From positions 26,460-90,459 of the forward strand of contig NW_019776140.1 in NCBI RefSeq assembly GCF_001039355.2: DNA of 64,000 nt. The letters are read 5' to 3'. The DNA is from Lingula anatina. Taxonomy: Eukaryota > Brachiopoda > Lingulata > Lingulida > Lingulidae. The position numbers and the translations under genes were made by a program. The notes under the pieces were generated by a model. The model worked only from the letters and a program-made list of their open reading frames with translations. It was not told the DNA's origin and searched no databases. The number at the start of each line of letters is the position of its first letter. Within the stretch, counting starts at the first letter, position 1. This document shows positions 11,461-51,517 of the stretch, in pieces.

Positions 11461-14455
11461 AAAAAATATTTTATTTTTATTTAAAATTCACTAATGCATA
11501 GATTGGAGAGAAAATATGAAAATAACCCAACAACAAATTACCCCTTAGCTACTTTGATATGAAGGGCTTTATTTATTTGATATCTGTAATATTAACATAT
11601 GACATATATAAACAATACCAAGACAAGATGCGCTCTTACATGTACCAGTACTAAGTATGCTGAGCTTAGTGAAAAAGTTAAGAGTTTCTAAAAGAGATTT
11701 TATGATTATTTTACCTATGAAGCAAAAGGTTTCGACTACTATTCAAAGGGCTTGACCACAATACTGACTCGTCCATATCCGAACATCTTGCACTACACGG
11801 AGTAATAATCAGATTGACAATTTTTAATGTTATGCAAAAACACTTTTGTCCTCGACTTTCTTTTCCTAAGTGGTTGACTTGGTTATTTTACGACATAACT
11901 CTTATTATTAGGAACAGATGTCGCTAGACATATTATTACACAAAAGAAATAGCCATAATAGGGAACAAATCATCTGACATAGATTTTTGAACAATCTCGC
12001 AAAAAAAAAAAAAAAAAAAAAATCGTATCAATCGTTATCACAGTTTTGTAGGTCTAAATAAAAATCAGTCATAATCCTTGTGTCATTCATTCTTACGTTT
12101 TTCTTTTACGGAAATTTACTTCAAACATAGCCAATAAGTAGGTACACATTTAATAAATACGTTATCCAACACTATGATACTGAAATGTCAAAGTAACATC
12201 TTCATTGCTGCTGAATTCATAAGTGCAATGTGCTGTTCTAACATCTGAACTCTCGTAGCTTGTCAATGGAGTCAACATCCCCGGCTCTTGCATGAACTGA
12301 CAACTGAAATTAAATGGCAAAAATTGAGACGGATAATGAATTACTGGACAGTGCTAAAGTCAGTACTGTAAATATAACGTTTATCTATCGTATACACTGT
12401 ATTGTATATATCTCGTGGTATTGCTGTGACTATTTTCTGTGCACTAATTTATACTTAAATCGTACTCCAAGACATAATAAAGTTTAAAAAAATCTAGCAA
12501 ATACAGAATCAACTGAGTGTCTGCATGTGAGTGTCTTAACGCCACAGGGCCTGTTCAGCATAGACCCGATGGGAAAGAGGGTGATTAGCGGGTATCAGTT
12601 ACTGAGTACTTGCTGCTCTGAACGAGTCAACAGACTGTAGACTAACTACTGTATATAGTCCTCTAGATGGTCCCAGTCCAGTAAAGTTTTTGTTAGAAAA
12701 GAGTTTCTATAGATGTCATCCTTGTGTTCCGATCTTGCCTCACTTTGCGGTCTTACAGATGAGATTAAAACTGTATAGAGAACTTGGTATACTCGTACAT
12801 GTAAGGGTAAAATTTTAAGAATTATCCATTTTACTTGATTTTGTTTGCGGCCTAGTCGTAGGCATAGCCATAGAAAAGCAACACTCAATGTAAACTTACA
12901 AGTTGGTGTGGACAGATCAGGTTGGATATACCGTGTTTTATCCACGAGAATCATCACCACGTTCCGAAACCTTTGCCTTCCACCATGATTCTTGAGTACC
13001 TGTCACTTGGCGATGTCTAATCTGAATAACAACTCTCCACTGTATAACAGGTAAGGAGGGACACTGGAAGAACATTGTGTTAGAGAAGATAGCAAGATGT
13101 GGCGACAAAAGCACAACATGAAAGGCGTTATTCCAAACATTTAATTACCCCAGTATTTTTCCAACCAAGGCATCTTTCCCCATCATTCACGACAGTTTAG
13201 ATACTGTTCACTCGCTTTACTTTTCTGACGGAATTATTGGATATTTTGTGAGACACTTGACTTTCAATGGTCAAACCGAGAAATGTTTTGGTCTTTTTAA
13301 ATGTAAACAGAGCTTTCTTATTTAAGTATGCAGCAACAACTACGTTGGAATCCATTACTTTCACACAAAAAATAAAGAAATTATAGAAAAATCATTGAAA
13401 AATTCTAAATTATCACCTGATTCATCGTAAAAAAAAAAGATACGCGGACGAGGAGAGGGCAATTTGGTCAGTTCGATAAATGCGCAAAATATAAAAAAAG
13501 AACGTACTCTATCCTAATCTTAGGTGGTTCAACTAAGACAACTTCAAGAAGTAAGCATTTGATTGTAACTCACCGCTTTTTTGCTCCGCCTTTTGCCATT
13601 CCAAGGAACACTAAAGAAAAACAAACTGTCTGCACAGTAAGGGTCTTCTTGAGAGCTAGGCCAAGGCGACTTGTGTATTGTTTAAAGGTAATTTGAAGGA
13701 AATGTTCAACTCCCACGGGTATGCTGGTAGAAGCATTTATTGAAGTAGATCATTGGATTACAGTAATGTCACATATACAAAGCATGAAGCGCAATTAAAC
13801 GTTACGATACCTGTTTAACAATTAATGAAAGCAATTAATGAAAGTGAGTTTTCACAAAAAAAAGCATTTTTTCTAACTAACAGATATTTGCTAGGTCCTA
13901 CCCTGCACTTGACTTTGATGTTTTATGCCATTTATCACTAAATGATCTAGTTGAGGAGTTCAATCTAAAACCTACAATTGGGGAAATATTAGGGACGGTG
14001 TAGACCATGAAAATATGACTTAGCGACAATTAAATAAGCGGACAGTGTACCTTTCAGAAAAACAATTTGGATATTTCTTATGTGAACGAGACAAACAGTA
14101 AAACAAACAAAAAGCAAAACAGGGATAAATTTCTCCCATTTACTCTACAAGCGGGGTTTCAATCCATTCGCATGAAAAAGTAAACTATAGTTTTGTTTGT
14201 AAAAAAGCATCAAAATACAGCAGTCAATTAGTAATACCGTGATTAAAGCTATTGAATTAAGCCATAGGCGATGCCAAACACGATTCTGTGATACGAATAC
14301 ATATAGATCAAATTGAAAATCGACATATACAAAGGTACCTAAATCAACAATATAATCATTTCAAAGTTTATGCACCTAATACAAAATCTCTTCTTTAAGA
14401 AGAGCAAAACAATTAACCTCAAGTCGTTGCGTGAAAAAGTTAGTCATTTTCACAA
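11461..14455. other. Non-coding stretch downstream of the lectin gene
   Basis: About 3 kb with no gene I can support. It includes a poly(A) run at 12001-12022 and a possible short minus-strand exon near 12245-12306 that I could not connect to anything. The rest is AT-rich unique-looking sequence. Confidence 0.35.
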
Positions 14456-15120
14456 TCAACCAATTGGGATAACCGGCTGCCTCCATGGTGCCTGGCAAAT
14501 GAAGGCAGAGAATTCACCGCATGGCCTGTCTGTGTAACTATAACTATTCCCAGAATTGATAGCCACACAATCGGCGTTGCTCGGGGTAGCAGAAGGACGT
14601 CCGGGGTCCCAACTTGGCGTGTAGGAAACAGCAGTGTCGTCAACATATGTGAATGTCAATTCAGTTTCCAAGTCTGTGATTCCTTTAAACAGTGAATGTA
14701 AAATTATAATCATTATTCTTCATAAATGAGTTTGTATCTGTAATTAGAACTTTTAAAAGTAATAAACACAATATTTCAGTAGAAACCAGGATTGTATTTT
14801 GCAAGGGCAGTTAACTGATATTATAAAATGAAATAAATAAACATATCTTAAACACTCGCAATTTGTTATTTACCTATCCAATAGAATCCCGAGGATTTAA
14901 GAACTTTTTGAGCTAGGATTTTGTATTCTAGGATGGTTCTTAACATTGCTAGATCAGCATTCTGGTTGCGGCATGCGTCTCTTGAATCGGAGAAGTTGAG
15001 CGCAGTGTTGTTAATCACATAACATTTGTCATTCAAATTATGGTAATGCAGTGGACATCCAGAGGCCCTGGCTGTGGTACATGCAAGGAACAAAATGGAA
15101 CATAAAATAGCGGGGGACAT
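14456..15120 (-). CDS. Small secreted C-type lectin (2 exons)
   Basis: Exons 14874-15120 and 14456-14682 (minus strand) join in phase 1 (GATAG/GTAAAT donor, TTTAAAG acceptor). Translation starts at 15120, right after an in-frame TAA, with a good signal peptide (MSPAILCSILFLACTTARA). The mature part is one long-form C-type lectin domain: an N-terminal Cys pair (GCPLHYHNLNDKC), the DACRNQNADLAML helix, YWIGITDLETELTFTYVDD, WDPGRPS, DCVAINSG and PCGEFSAFICQAP. The family's sugar- and calcium-binding EPN/QPD position reads RPS and the WND position reads YTD, so canonical calcium-dependent sugar binding is doubtful. The gene lies just downstream of the VWDE-like gene on the same strand. An alternative acceptor inside exon 1 would fuse it to that gene (see findings). 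Confidence 0.8.
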
Positions 15121-15216
15121 TAATTACGTAACATTAATAACGTAAAATGTACTTCAAAAATAATGAAAATTGGTTTTCCCTAGTTAAGAAGTATTGTAAG
15201 AAAGACTTGTGCTTAC

Positions 15217-44074
<28,858 letters not shown>

Positions 44075-44454
44075 CTATGAAAAAAATCGAATGTTTTATA
44101 ATTAAATGGGTTAATTGGTCAATTACATTGGTCAAAAAGGTTGTCCCACCCCCATTTCCATGTACTTTTATTTGCAAATAATCACCTCACAGCTGTGAGT
44201 TGTTAGAAATGGTGCGTTTTATTCAAGATACCGTGTCTAACATGATTAATGGTTTATAAAAATACAAAATAGTGGTGAAAATATAGACATTTATGCCATT
44301 TAGTAAAATTTATAAGAGATACCCCCCTCAAATCCACTTTTTCAATGTGACTTCTACAAATGTTAAGAAATGTCTATTAATTTGAAAAGACGCCATCAAA
44401 TGTCACCAAATTCACACACAATTAGCATTAGGGTGTGATCGTTAAAGATCTCGT

Positions 44455-44765
44455 GCCTAAAAGCGTGTGCGTCTACCGCGTACTGCAAATATCTCCTTTA
44501 GACGGCGCGACAAGCCTTCAACACGGGTAACAATTCTTTTTTGTGGGATATTGTCCCATTTTTCTTAAACAAGTTGGGGGAGTTGGTCCACGTTTTTATG
44601 GGGTTGGTTCTCCTTTGCATTGCACACTCCAATTCATGTCACAGTTGATAAGTAAGTTTAATATCAGGGATCAAAGATGGTGGTTCCATCCTTAGAACAT
44701 TGTGTTTCTTCAACAAACACTTTCCAAGCGAGAGATGTGAGCAAGTGTGCAGTCATGATGAGCTA
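44455..44765 (-). pseudogene. Tc1/mariner-like transposase fragment
   Basis: Minus-strand reading in shifting frames gives a degraded HHDC...AHISRLESV, then KKWDNIPQKRIVTRVEGLSRRLKEIF. This matches the C-terminal part of Tc1 transposases (EEWxxIPxxxIxxLxxSMPRRxxxV). It lies upstream of the first visible VWDE-like exon and directly abuts the repeat at 44765. Confidence 0.55.
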
Positions 44766-45053
44766 CAGACTTGACATTTAATATGGAATATTTCAGTTTC
44801 GAAGGTATGCCTAGGTAAAAATGCGTTCTTTTTTCAAAAAGACTCCGATCTCATATAAGATTTGTGAATGGAGAAGTGTGTAGTCAGGTGTGTTGCTACC
44901 AATGAACTGACTTTCATGTCTGTTGCGCTGCTACATTATGTAATATGCAGTGATTTAATTGGGTAGTGCTCCTTTGGGCAGGTCAAAGCTTGGCTTTGGC
45001 AAAGCATGGTTCTGTCAAAAAAAGTATCCATATGTCGGCAACTACTGCATAGA
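44765..45053 (+). repeat. Dispersed repeat, copy 2 (first copy 24822-25110)
   Basis: Near-identical to 24822-25110. Its right edge runs directly into an RTE-like LINE fragment at 45054. Confidence 0.8.
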
Positions 45054-45529
45054 ATTGAACAACTGGTCATAAAGAAAGACGAGTTCCAAATCCTCCTAAC
45101 GAACAGATTCAGTGCACTAGAGCTAGAAGGTGAAGATGGAGTAGATGAAATGAACGATAGAATAACGACCACCACCCTAGAATGTGGATCAGAAGTCGCA
45201 CCGGCCAGTAAAATGAAGGACTCAAAGCTCTCAACAGAAACGAGGATTCTCATGAAGAAAAGACGGATGATGAAGAAAACGGAGGTAAACAACAACAGGG
45301 ACATCAGAAACAACATCGAATATGCAGAACTGGATAAGACCATCAAGAAGAAGGCAAGGGAAGACATCAGGAAGCAGAACATGATGAAGATAGCAGAGAC
45401 CATCGAAAATGGAAAGAGCATGAAAAGAGCAAAGAGATCCTTTCAACTAGGGCAGGATTGAATGCTGACTCTTCTAGACAAAGATGAAAATGAGCTCACC
45501 ACACAAGACCAGATATTAGAACGAGTAGA
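45054..45529 (+). pseudogene. RTE-like LINE fragment
   Basis: The open frame ending at 45461 encodes EQLVIKKDEFQILLTNRFSA, GVDEMNDRITTT, then a Lys/Arg-rich region (DIRNNIEYAELDKTIKKKAR) and RAKRSFQLGQD. The first 40 residues are almost identical to part of the LINE at 47696-50257. The rest is a segment that is deleted in that copy. Truncated at both ends; a single N follows at 45530. Confidence 0.75.
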
Positions 45530-45530
45530 N

Positions 45531-46051
45531 GTCATATACTGGAAATTTACTGTGACCTTAAAATTGACCTTTGACCTACCTTCCGATGAACTGAACTTTG
45601 ATTGTACCATTTTTAGTTAGAATTTAGTTAGAATTCTTGTTGATTGCATTTTTTACAGCTTGTCAAGCACAAGACTGATGGTGGTGTCCCTTTTTTTTGT
45701 GTGGGGGGGTCTATACGAATGCACTTACTCCAGCTGGTGGTACAATATTCAGAGGCGGTATCGCCTCTCTGATCCTCTAGTCTTATTATACTTTTTAATA
45801 TTTTCTTGTTCAAGTACTTGGTCTCTTTGAGGTCGCAAGGCCTGTGTGGTTACAGTCACACTGAACAAAAAAACTCTTTGTGACTTGCAACTGTCTCCGG
45901 TTGCAAAAAGGTCGGCGACCGGTTGCAACAACTCACAAAGTGGTTTCCAAATGAATGCTGGGTTGATATCCAGTTGCGCCAGTTTTCGGTACAGAACCGA
46001 TAACCTCCTGGCGACTGAAAACCTACATATGGTACCTTTTTGGAGGGGTGG
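45531..46051. other. Probable assembly duplicate of 46322-46842
   Basis: A 521 bp block bounded by single N characters at 45530 and 46052. It appears identical to 46322-46842 base for base. This looks like an unmerged contig and not a real duplication. Confidence 0.75.
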
Positions 46052-46052
46052 N

Positions 46053-46400
46053 TGACCTTGAAATTGACCTTTGACCTACTTTTCATCATGAATTGAACTT
46101 TGCAAAGTTTGGTTCTCTTTTATCTCCAAAACTGGCAGAGATAGGTCCATAGTTACTCTTGAACTTGAATAGGAAGTCATATACTGGCAGTCAAAATGTG
46201 ACCTTGAAATTGACCTTTGACCTACTTTTCATCATGAATTGAACTTTGCAAAGTTTGGTTCCCTTTTATCTCCAAAACTGGCAGAGATAGGTCCATAGTT
46301 ACTGTTGAACTTGAATAGGAAGTCATATACTGGAAATTTACTGTGACCTTAAAATTGACCTTTGACCTACCTTCCGATGAACTGAACTTTGATTGTACCA
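46053..46400 (+). repeat. About 145 bp satellite-like monomers with DR1 motif (array 1)
   Basis: Monomers starting near 46053, 46199 and 46344 carry TGACCTTGAAATTGACC (TAAAATTG in one) followed by TTTGACCTA, and later GGCAGAGATAGGTCCATAG and TAGGAAGTCATATACTGG. On the minus strand each contains AGGTCAAAGGTCA. The family continues at 50440-51360. Confidence 0.85.
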
Positions 46401-46404
46401 TTTT

Positions 46405-46920
46405 TAGTTAGAATTTAGTTAGAATTCTTGTTGATTGCATTTTTTACAGCTTGTCAAGCACAAGACTGATGGTGGTGTCCCTTTTTTTTGTGTGGGGGGG
46501 TCTATACGAATGCACTTACTCCAGCTGGTGGTACAATATTCAGAGGCGGTATCGCCTCTCTGATCCTCTAGTCTTATTATACTTTTTAATATTTTCTTGT
46601 TCAAGTACTTGGTCTCTTTGAGGTCGCAAGGCCTGTGTGGTTACAGTCACACTGAACAAAAAAACTCTTTGTGACTTGCAACTGTCTCCGGTTGCAAAAA
46701 GGTCGGCGACCGGTTGCAACAACTCACAAAGTGGTTTCCAAATGAATGCTGGGTTGATATCCAGTTGCGCCAGTTTTCGGTACAGAACCGATAACCTCCT
46801 GGCGACTGAAAACCTACATATGGTACCTTTTTGGAGGGGTGGGTTCCATACGAATGCGCTTACTCCAGCTGGTGGTACAATATCCGGAGGCGGTATCGCC
46901 TCTCTGATCCTCTAGCTTGT
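46405..46920 (+). repeat. 3' module of the satellite-containing repeat, with nested insertion
   Basis: Starts at TTCTTGTTGATTGC and includes GCTTGTCAAGCACAAGACTG and a 65 bp terminal block (CTTACTCCAGCTGGTGGTAC ... GATCCTCTAG). The terminal block appears twice (about 46508-46570 and 46850-46915), separated by about 280 bp of GGTTGC-rich sequence (about 46571-46849). Other copies of the module are at 45624-45780 (assembly duplicate) and 51435-52863. Function unknown. Confidence 0.6.
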
Positions 46921-47359
46921 GGATGATTTTGATGGTTGAAATTATGATATTAAATATCAATTATACATTTTTGATTAAATTGTTTTTATTTTCCATTTTC
47001 TCTGCATTCGTGTATTTGTTTTATTGTTTGCTTTGATAATAATGGTTTGCAAATTTTAAATGATATACAGCAATATATAATTCAGGTTTTCGGCATTTTA
47101 CCTATGATTTTCGTAAAATGATAAAATAAATGTATCGTCAAAAAATCATACATTGCTGTGAGCTTCACATATTTTTTTGGTTTCGTAAGTTTGAAATATG
47201 TGGTATATTAAACCTTGGCAATTACTATAAAATCTTGCCAACAAATGCATTTATGCCAACAAATGCAATTATTTTATCTTTTTCTAAAATATTATTATTT
47301 ATGATCTTGATATTTAGAAGGCATACATGACATATTATGAAAAACAAGTCTTTGCCCAA

Positions 47360-47683
47360 ATAGACCACCATCCTATGCCTATTTTATTGCAATCGCTTGC
47401 AACCTACCTGCGACATTTTTTCGAATGCCTGTGATTGGTAAAAAACCTGTTAGCGACCAAGAGACTAAAGACCGTCAATCGACCATGCAGTTGCAACTGC
47501 AACCTTCTAGCGACCTGCTGCTGACTACTTGTGACTAGTAAAAAACTTGTAAGCGACCAGTCGACTAAATACTGTCAATTGACCGTGCAGTTGCAAATGG
47601 TATGCTACTGGTTGTAGCAACCTACTGACAACCAAGAAGAGACCTGCTAGCAACCTTTAGGATACTGATATTTTTTATCTTTA
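47360..47683. repeat. GGTTGC/GCAACC-rich repeat, left part
   Basis: Contains many GCAACC, GCGACC and CAGTTGCAA motifs. The same motif style continues at 50270-50425, beyond the RTE-like insertion. The two parts probably belong to one older element that the LINE interrupted. Confidence 0.45.
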
Positions 47684-47695
47684 GTCGCACTGGTT

Positions 47696-47768
47696 TACCA
47701 GAATGATTTGAACCCAGGACTCCTCACACCCGAATCAAGCGTGCTAACCACTAGGCCATCACACCATC
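47696..47768 (-). repeat. tRNA-like sequence at the LINE 5' edge (antisense)
   Basis: On the minus strand an A box (TGGCCTAGTGGTTAGCA) and a perfect B box (GGGTTCAAATC) are spaced as in a tRNA, with a GGTGTGA start. The anticodon region reads TTC at the expected distance, suggesting a tRNA-Glu-like origin, but the anticodon and acceptor stems are imperfect. It is a pseudogene or SINE head and not a functional tRNA. Confidence 0.65.
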
Positions 47769-50257
47769 ATAAACATGTAAAACCAGTACTACCTGTATCA
47801 TGCGGGGGGTCAGGACCCATAAGCTTTGAACAGCAACCTGACTAGGAGTTAGGATAACTCTATACAAAAATCCCTACTGTCTTAGTAGCAAAAATTCCAG
47901 CCGGATCATAAGGCTAGCGGAGGAAAACCGTATACAAACATAGGGCAGGCAAAGCACTTTAGTGTGTTCACACAAGTTTGCCTAGGAATGGTGTTGCCAA
48001 CTTCAACACCCTCTCCCAACCCGCAATGGCCAGCGTGGGATGAGTAGGCCTAAAATCCAGCATGAAACGACCAACAAACACACGGCCTCCAGTACCCAGC
48101 CGCACAAACGCCCTGAACATAGGAGGTGATCCTGGTTCAGACCAGCAGAGTGCAGGAGGTGCTAAGAATCTCTGGGGCAGCAAGGATCACTGAACATCAA
48201 GACCAGTGAAAAATTTCAACATCATTACTTACAACATTAGAACTCTGAAGAACAATGAAAGACTTGCAGAATTGGAAACTGAACTCCAGGACACCCGAGT
48301 TAAATGGCATGTGATAGGCTTGTCAGAAATTAGGCGAGCGGAAGAACGCTTAATTACCTTGAATAGCGGACATATATTGTACCATACAAATGCTTCAAAT
48401 GGCCAACAAGGAGTACGATTTCTGATACACAAGGCGCTAAACAATAACATCATCGAGGTAAAGCAAATTAGCGCAAGGGTGGCTACAGTCAAGCTCAAAG
48501 TGAATCAGAGATTCTCAATGAAACTCACTCAGGTATATGCACCAACATCAAGCAGACCAGATGAAGAAGTAGAACAACTGTATGAAGAAGTACAACGTCA
48601 GTTGACAACAGACTGCCACTACCACATAGTCATGGGTGATTTCAATGCCAAGATCGGGATAAAGTCTGATGAACAAGAGCGTGCCACAGGGAAATTTGGC
48701 AGCGGAGAGAGGAATGAAAGAGGAGACTTACTGATTGAATGGATGTACAAAAAATGAAATTGATTACATCATGACAAACAGCCCGAACATCTTCACAGAT
48801 GTGAAAGTGCTAAGCAGACTGGAAGCAGGCAGTGACCACAGAGCAGTTATGGGAGTGATTAGGAGCAATGTCAGGAAGAAATGCCTGTCAAATCCATCAA
48901 AGAGACCTAGTATCGAGCAACTGGTCATAAAGAAAGACGAGTTCCAAATCCTCCTAACAAACAGATTCAGTGCACTAGAGCTAGAAGGTGAAGGTGGAGT
49001 AGATGAAATGAACGATAGAATAACGACCACCATCCTAGAATATGCATCAGAAGTCGCACCGGCCAAAGCGCAGCCAAAGGAACAAGCAGGTTTCAGAGGC
49101 CAGTACACCACTACTGATCATATACACACTGTCAACCAGCTCAAAGAGAAATGTCTCGAGTATAACATTCCACTATATGTAGCATTCGTTGATTATGAAA
49201 AAGCCTTCGACTCAGTAGAAACCCAGTATATACTGGCATCCCTGCAAGATCTAGGGATCGAAGATGGATACGTAGACGTCCTCAGAGACATATACACCGA
49301 TAGCTCTGTAACAGTCAAACTACACAAGACCACCAATAAGATCAGGATCAAGAAAGGTGTACGCCAAGGACAATCTCTCCTAAACGGTTCACAGCAGCAT
49401 TGGAACATATATTCAGGGATCTAGACTGGCAGGACAAGGACATAAACATAGACGGTACCAGGCTCAATCACCTTAGGTTTGCAGACGACATCATAATAGT
49501 AGCAGATGATGCAAAAGACCTCGAAGAAATGCTACAGGCGTTAGCAGATGAAAGCGCAAAAAGTGGGCTAAAGATGAACACCAGCAAGACAAAGGTGATG
49601 TTTGGACCACTAACCACCCCTTGCACAGTGAAAGTCAACATTAAAGAGATAGAAGCAGTGGAAGAGTATGTATACCTTGGGCAATGGTTCAGCCTTAGTG
49701 ATCGAACACTGGAGAAAGAAATCCAACGAAGGATAAAAGCAGGATGGGCAGCATATGGGAAGCACAATGACATCTTCAAGAGCAACCTTCCTACCTGCCT
49801 GAAAAAGAAAGTGTTCAATGCTTGTGTGCTGCCGGCAATCACCTATGGTTCAGAGACCTGGGCACTGAATGCCTCCATGGAACACAAGCTACAAGTAGCT
49901 CAGAGAAAGATGGAAAGAATTATGTTGAACATCAATCCAAGAGAGCGGAAAACAAATGTATGGTAACGTGAACAGACCAAAGTTAAGGACGTACTGCTCA
50001 CAGTTAAAGAAATGAAATGGAGGTGGGTAGGACATGTCAAAAGAATGAAGGACAATAGGTGGACAATCAGGCTTACAGAATGGACCCCAAGGTATGGACA
50101 AAGAAAAAGAGGAAGGCCGGTCAAACGATGGAGGGATGAATTAGATGACTACTGGAAGTCTTGGAAGAAGAAACCTTGGCCAAACAATGGAAAAAGCATG
50201 CTGAGGCCTTTGTCCAACAGTGGAACACTATAGGCTCTTAATGATGATAAATGACGC
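47696..50257 (+). mobile_element. RTE-like LINE insertion with 12 bp target duplication
   Basis: GTCGCACTGGTT flanks both sides (47684-47695 and 50258-50269). The endonuclease domain (48206-48757) shows ITYNIRTLKNNERLAEL, GLSEIRRAE, THVYAPTSS-type (here TQVYAPTSS) and VMGDFNAKIG. The RT follows: EQAGFRGQYTTTDHI, YVAFVDYEKAFDSVE, GVRQGQSL, LRFADDIIIVADD, KTKVMFG, YVYLGQWFS, and a C-terminal RWVGHVKRM / RWRDELDDYW. Two internal deletions (near 48755 and 49068) and frameshifts near 49400 and 49966 make it inactive. It ends in AATGATGATAAATGA, a simple tail usual for RTE elements. Its 5' edge is an antisense tRNA-like sequence. Confidence 0.88.
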
Positions 50258-50269
50258 GTCGCACTGGTT

Positions 50270-50425
50270 GTCAGTGCACAAAATATAGCCTTTAATCCTC
50301 TACGATCGCAGGAGACCTGTTAACAACCTTATGCGACCACTTTAAAACCTATGGCAACCTCCTTGCGACTGAGGTTGCAAAGAGGTTGCCAAAAGGTTGC
50401 AAGTGCAGTGTGACCCCAGCTTAAG
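50270..50425. repeat. GGTTGC/GCAACC-rich repeat, right part
   Basis: Counterpart of 47360-47683, ending GTTGCAAGTGCAGTGTGACC. The GTGTGACC/GGTCACAC end resembles the ends of the MITE families in this window. Confidence 0.4.
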
Positions 50426-50439
50426 GCTTGGCGAGACAG

Positions 50440-51360
50440 ACATACCTCAAAACTGGCAGAGATATACCCATAGTTACTATTAAACTTGTATAGGAAGTCA
50501 TATACCCAAAGTTGCTGTTGAACTTGAATAAGAAGTCGTGCACTGGCCATCTGTGACCTTCAAATTGACCTTTGACCTACTTTTCACCGTGAACTGAGCT
50601 TTGCAACTTTTCTGTCCTTTGTATCTTCAAAACTGGCAAAGATATGCCCATAATTACTATTAACTTTGAATAGGAAGCCATATATTGGCAATCTAACTGT
50701 GACTTTAAATTGACCTTTGACCTACTTTTCACCATGAACTGAACTTTGCAAATTTCTTTCCCTTCTAACTCCAAGACCGGCAGAGATAGGTCCATAGTTA
50801 CTATTGAAAGTGAATAGGAAGTCATATACTGGTAATCTTACTGTGACCTTGAAATTGACCTATGACCTTTTTTTCATGATTAACTGCACTTTGCAAATTT
50901 TCTGATCTTTATGTCTCCAAAACTATCAAAGATATGCACATAGTTACTATTAAACTCGAATAGGAAGTCATATACTGGCAATCTATATGTGACCCTGAAA
51001 TTAACCTTTGACCTAATTTTCACCATGAACTGAACTTTGCAAATTTTCTATCCCTTATACCTCAACAAGCGGCAGAGTTGCTGTTGAACTTGTAGAGGAA
51101 GTCATACACTGGCTATCTAACTGTGACCTTGAAATTGACCTTTAACCTACTTTTTATGATGAACTGCTTTTTGCATGTTTTCTGACCTTTAAATGTCCAA
51201 AATTGGCAAAGAAATGCCCATGGTTACTATTGAACTTGAATAGGAAGTCATATACTGTGACATTGAAATTGACCTTTGACCTACTTTTTCACCATGAATT
51301 GAGCTTTGCATATTTTCTTGCCCCTCATATCTTCAAAACTAGCAGAGGTATGCCCAGTGA
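50440..51360 (+). repeat. About 145 bp satellite-like monomers with DR1 motif (array 2)
   Basis: Six monomers whose TGACCTTGAAATTGACCTTT cores start near 50549, 50699, 50847, 50993, 51123 and 51258 (spacing 130-150 bp). Each has a conserved second half (CTGGCAGAGATATGCCCATA, GAATAGGAAGTCATATACTG). Divergence between monomers is moderate. On the minus strand the core reads AGGTCAAAGGTCA followed by a TTTCAAGGTCA half site. Confidence 0.88.
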
Positions 51361-51434
51361 TCATAAGAGTGATCAATGTTAGGAAAATACAGGTCAATTT
51401 TTTTTTTTTTTTTTTTTTTTTTTGCATATATTGA

Positions 51435-51517
51435 GAACTCTCGTTGATTGCATTTTATAGAGCTTGTCAAGCACAAGACTGGTGGTGGTGTCCCTTTTTT
51501 GGTGGGTTTTCCATACG
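51435..51517 (+). repeat. 3' module of the satellite repeat, interrupted at 51518
   Basis: Matches 46425-46510 (GTTGATTGCATTTTATAGAG, CAAGCACAAGACTGGTGGTG). It is cut by the hAT-like element and resumes at 52795-52863 with the CTTACTCCAGCTGGTGGTAC end block. Confidence 0.75.

Noticed and set aside
12245-12306. Short minus-strand open segment (LSVHARAGDVDSIDKLREF, stop) after a TTTCAG acceptor
   Set aside because: It reads like a real last exon, but I found no phase-compatible upstream exon, so I cannot assign it to a gene.
13574-13607. 34 bp minus-strand micro-exon candidate with CTTTAG and GTGAGT borders
   Set aside because: Too short and unconnected; chance splice consensus is likely in AT-rich DNA.
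45628-46722. Repeated 60-92 residue open frames in two identical sets
   Set aside because: Both sets come from the N-bounded duplicate block and from repeat sequence.
47696-47768. Functional tRNA gene
   Set aside because: Promoter boxes are good, but stems mispair and it sits at the edge of a LINE insertion.
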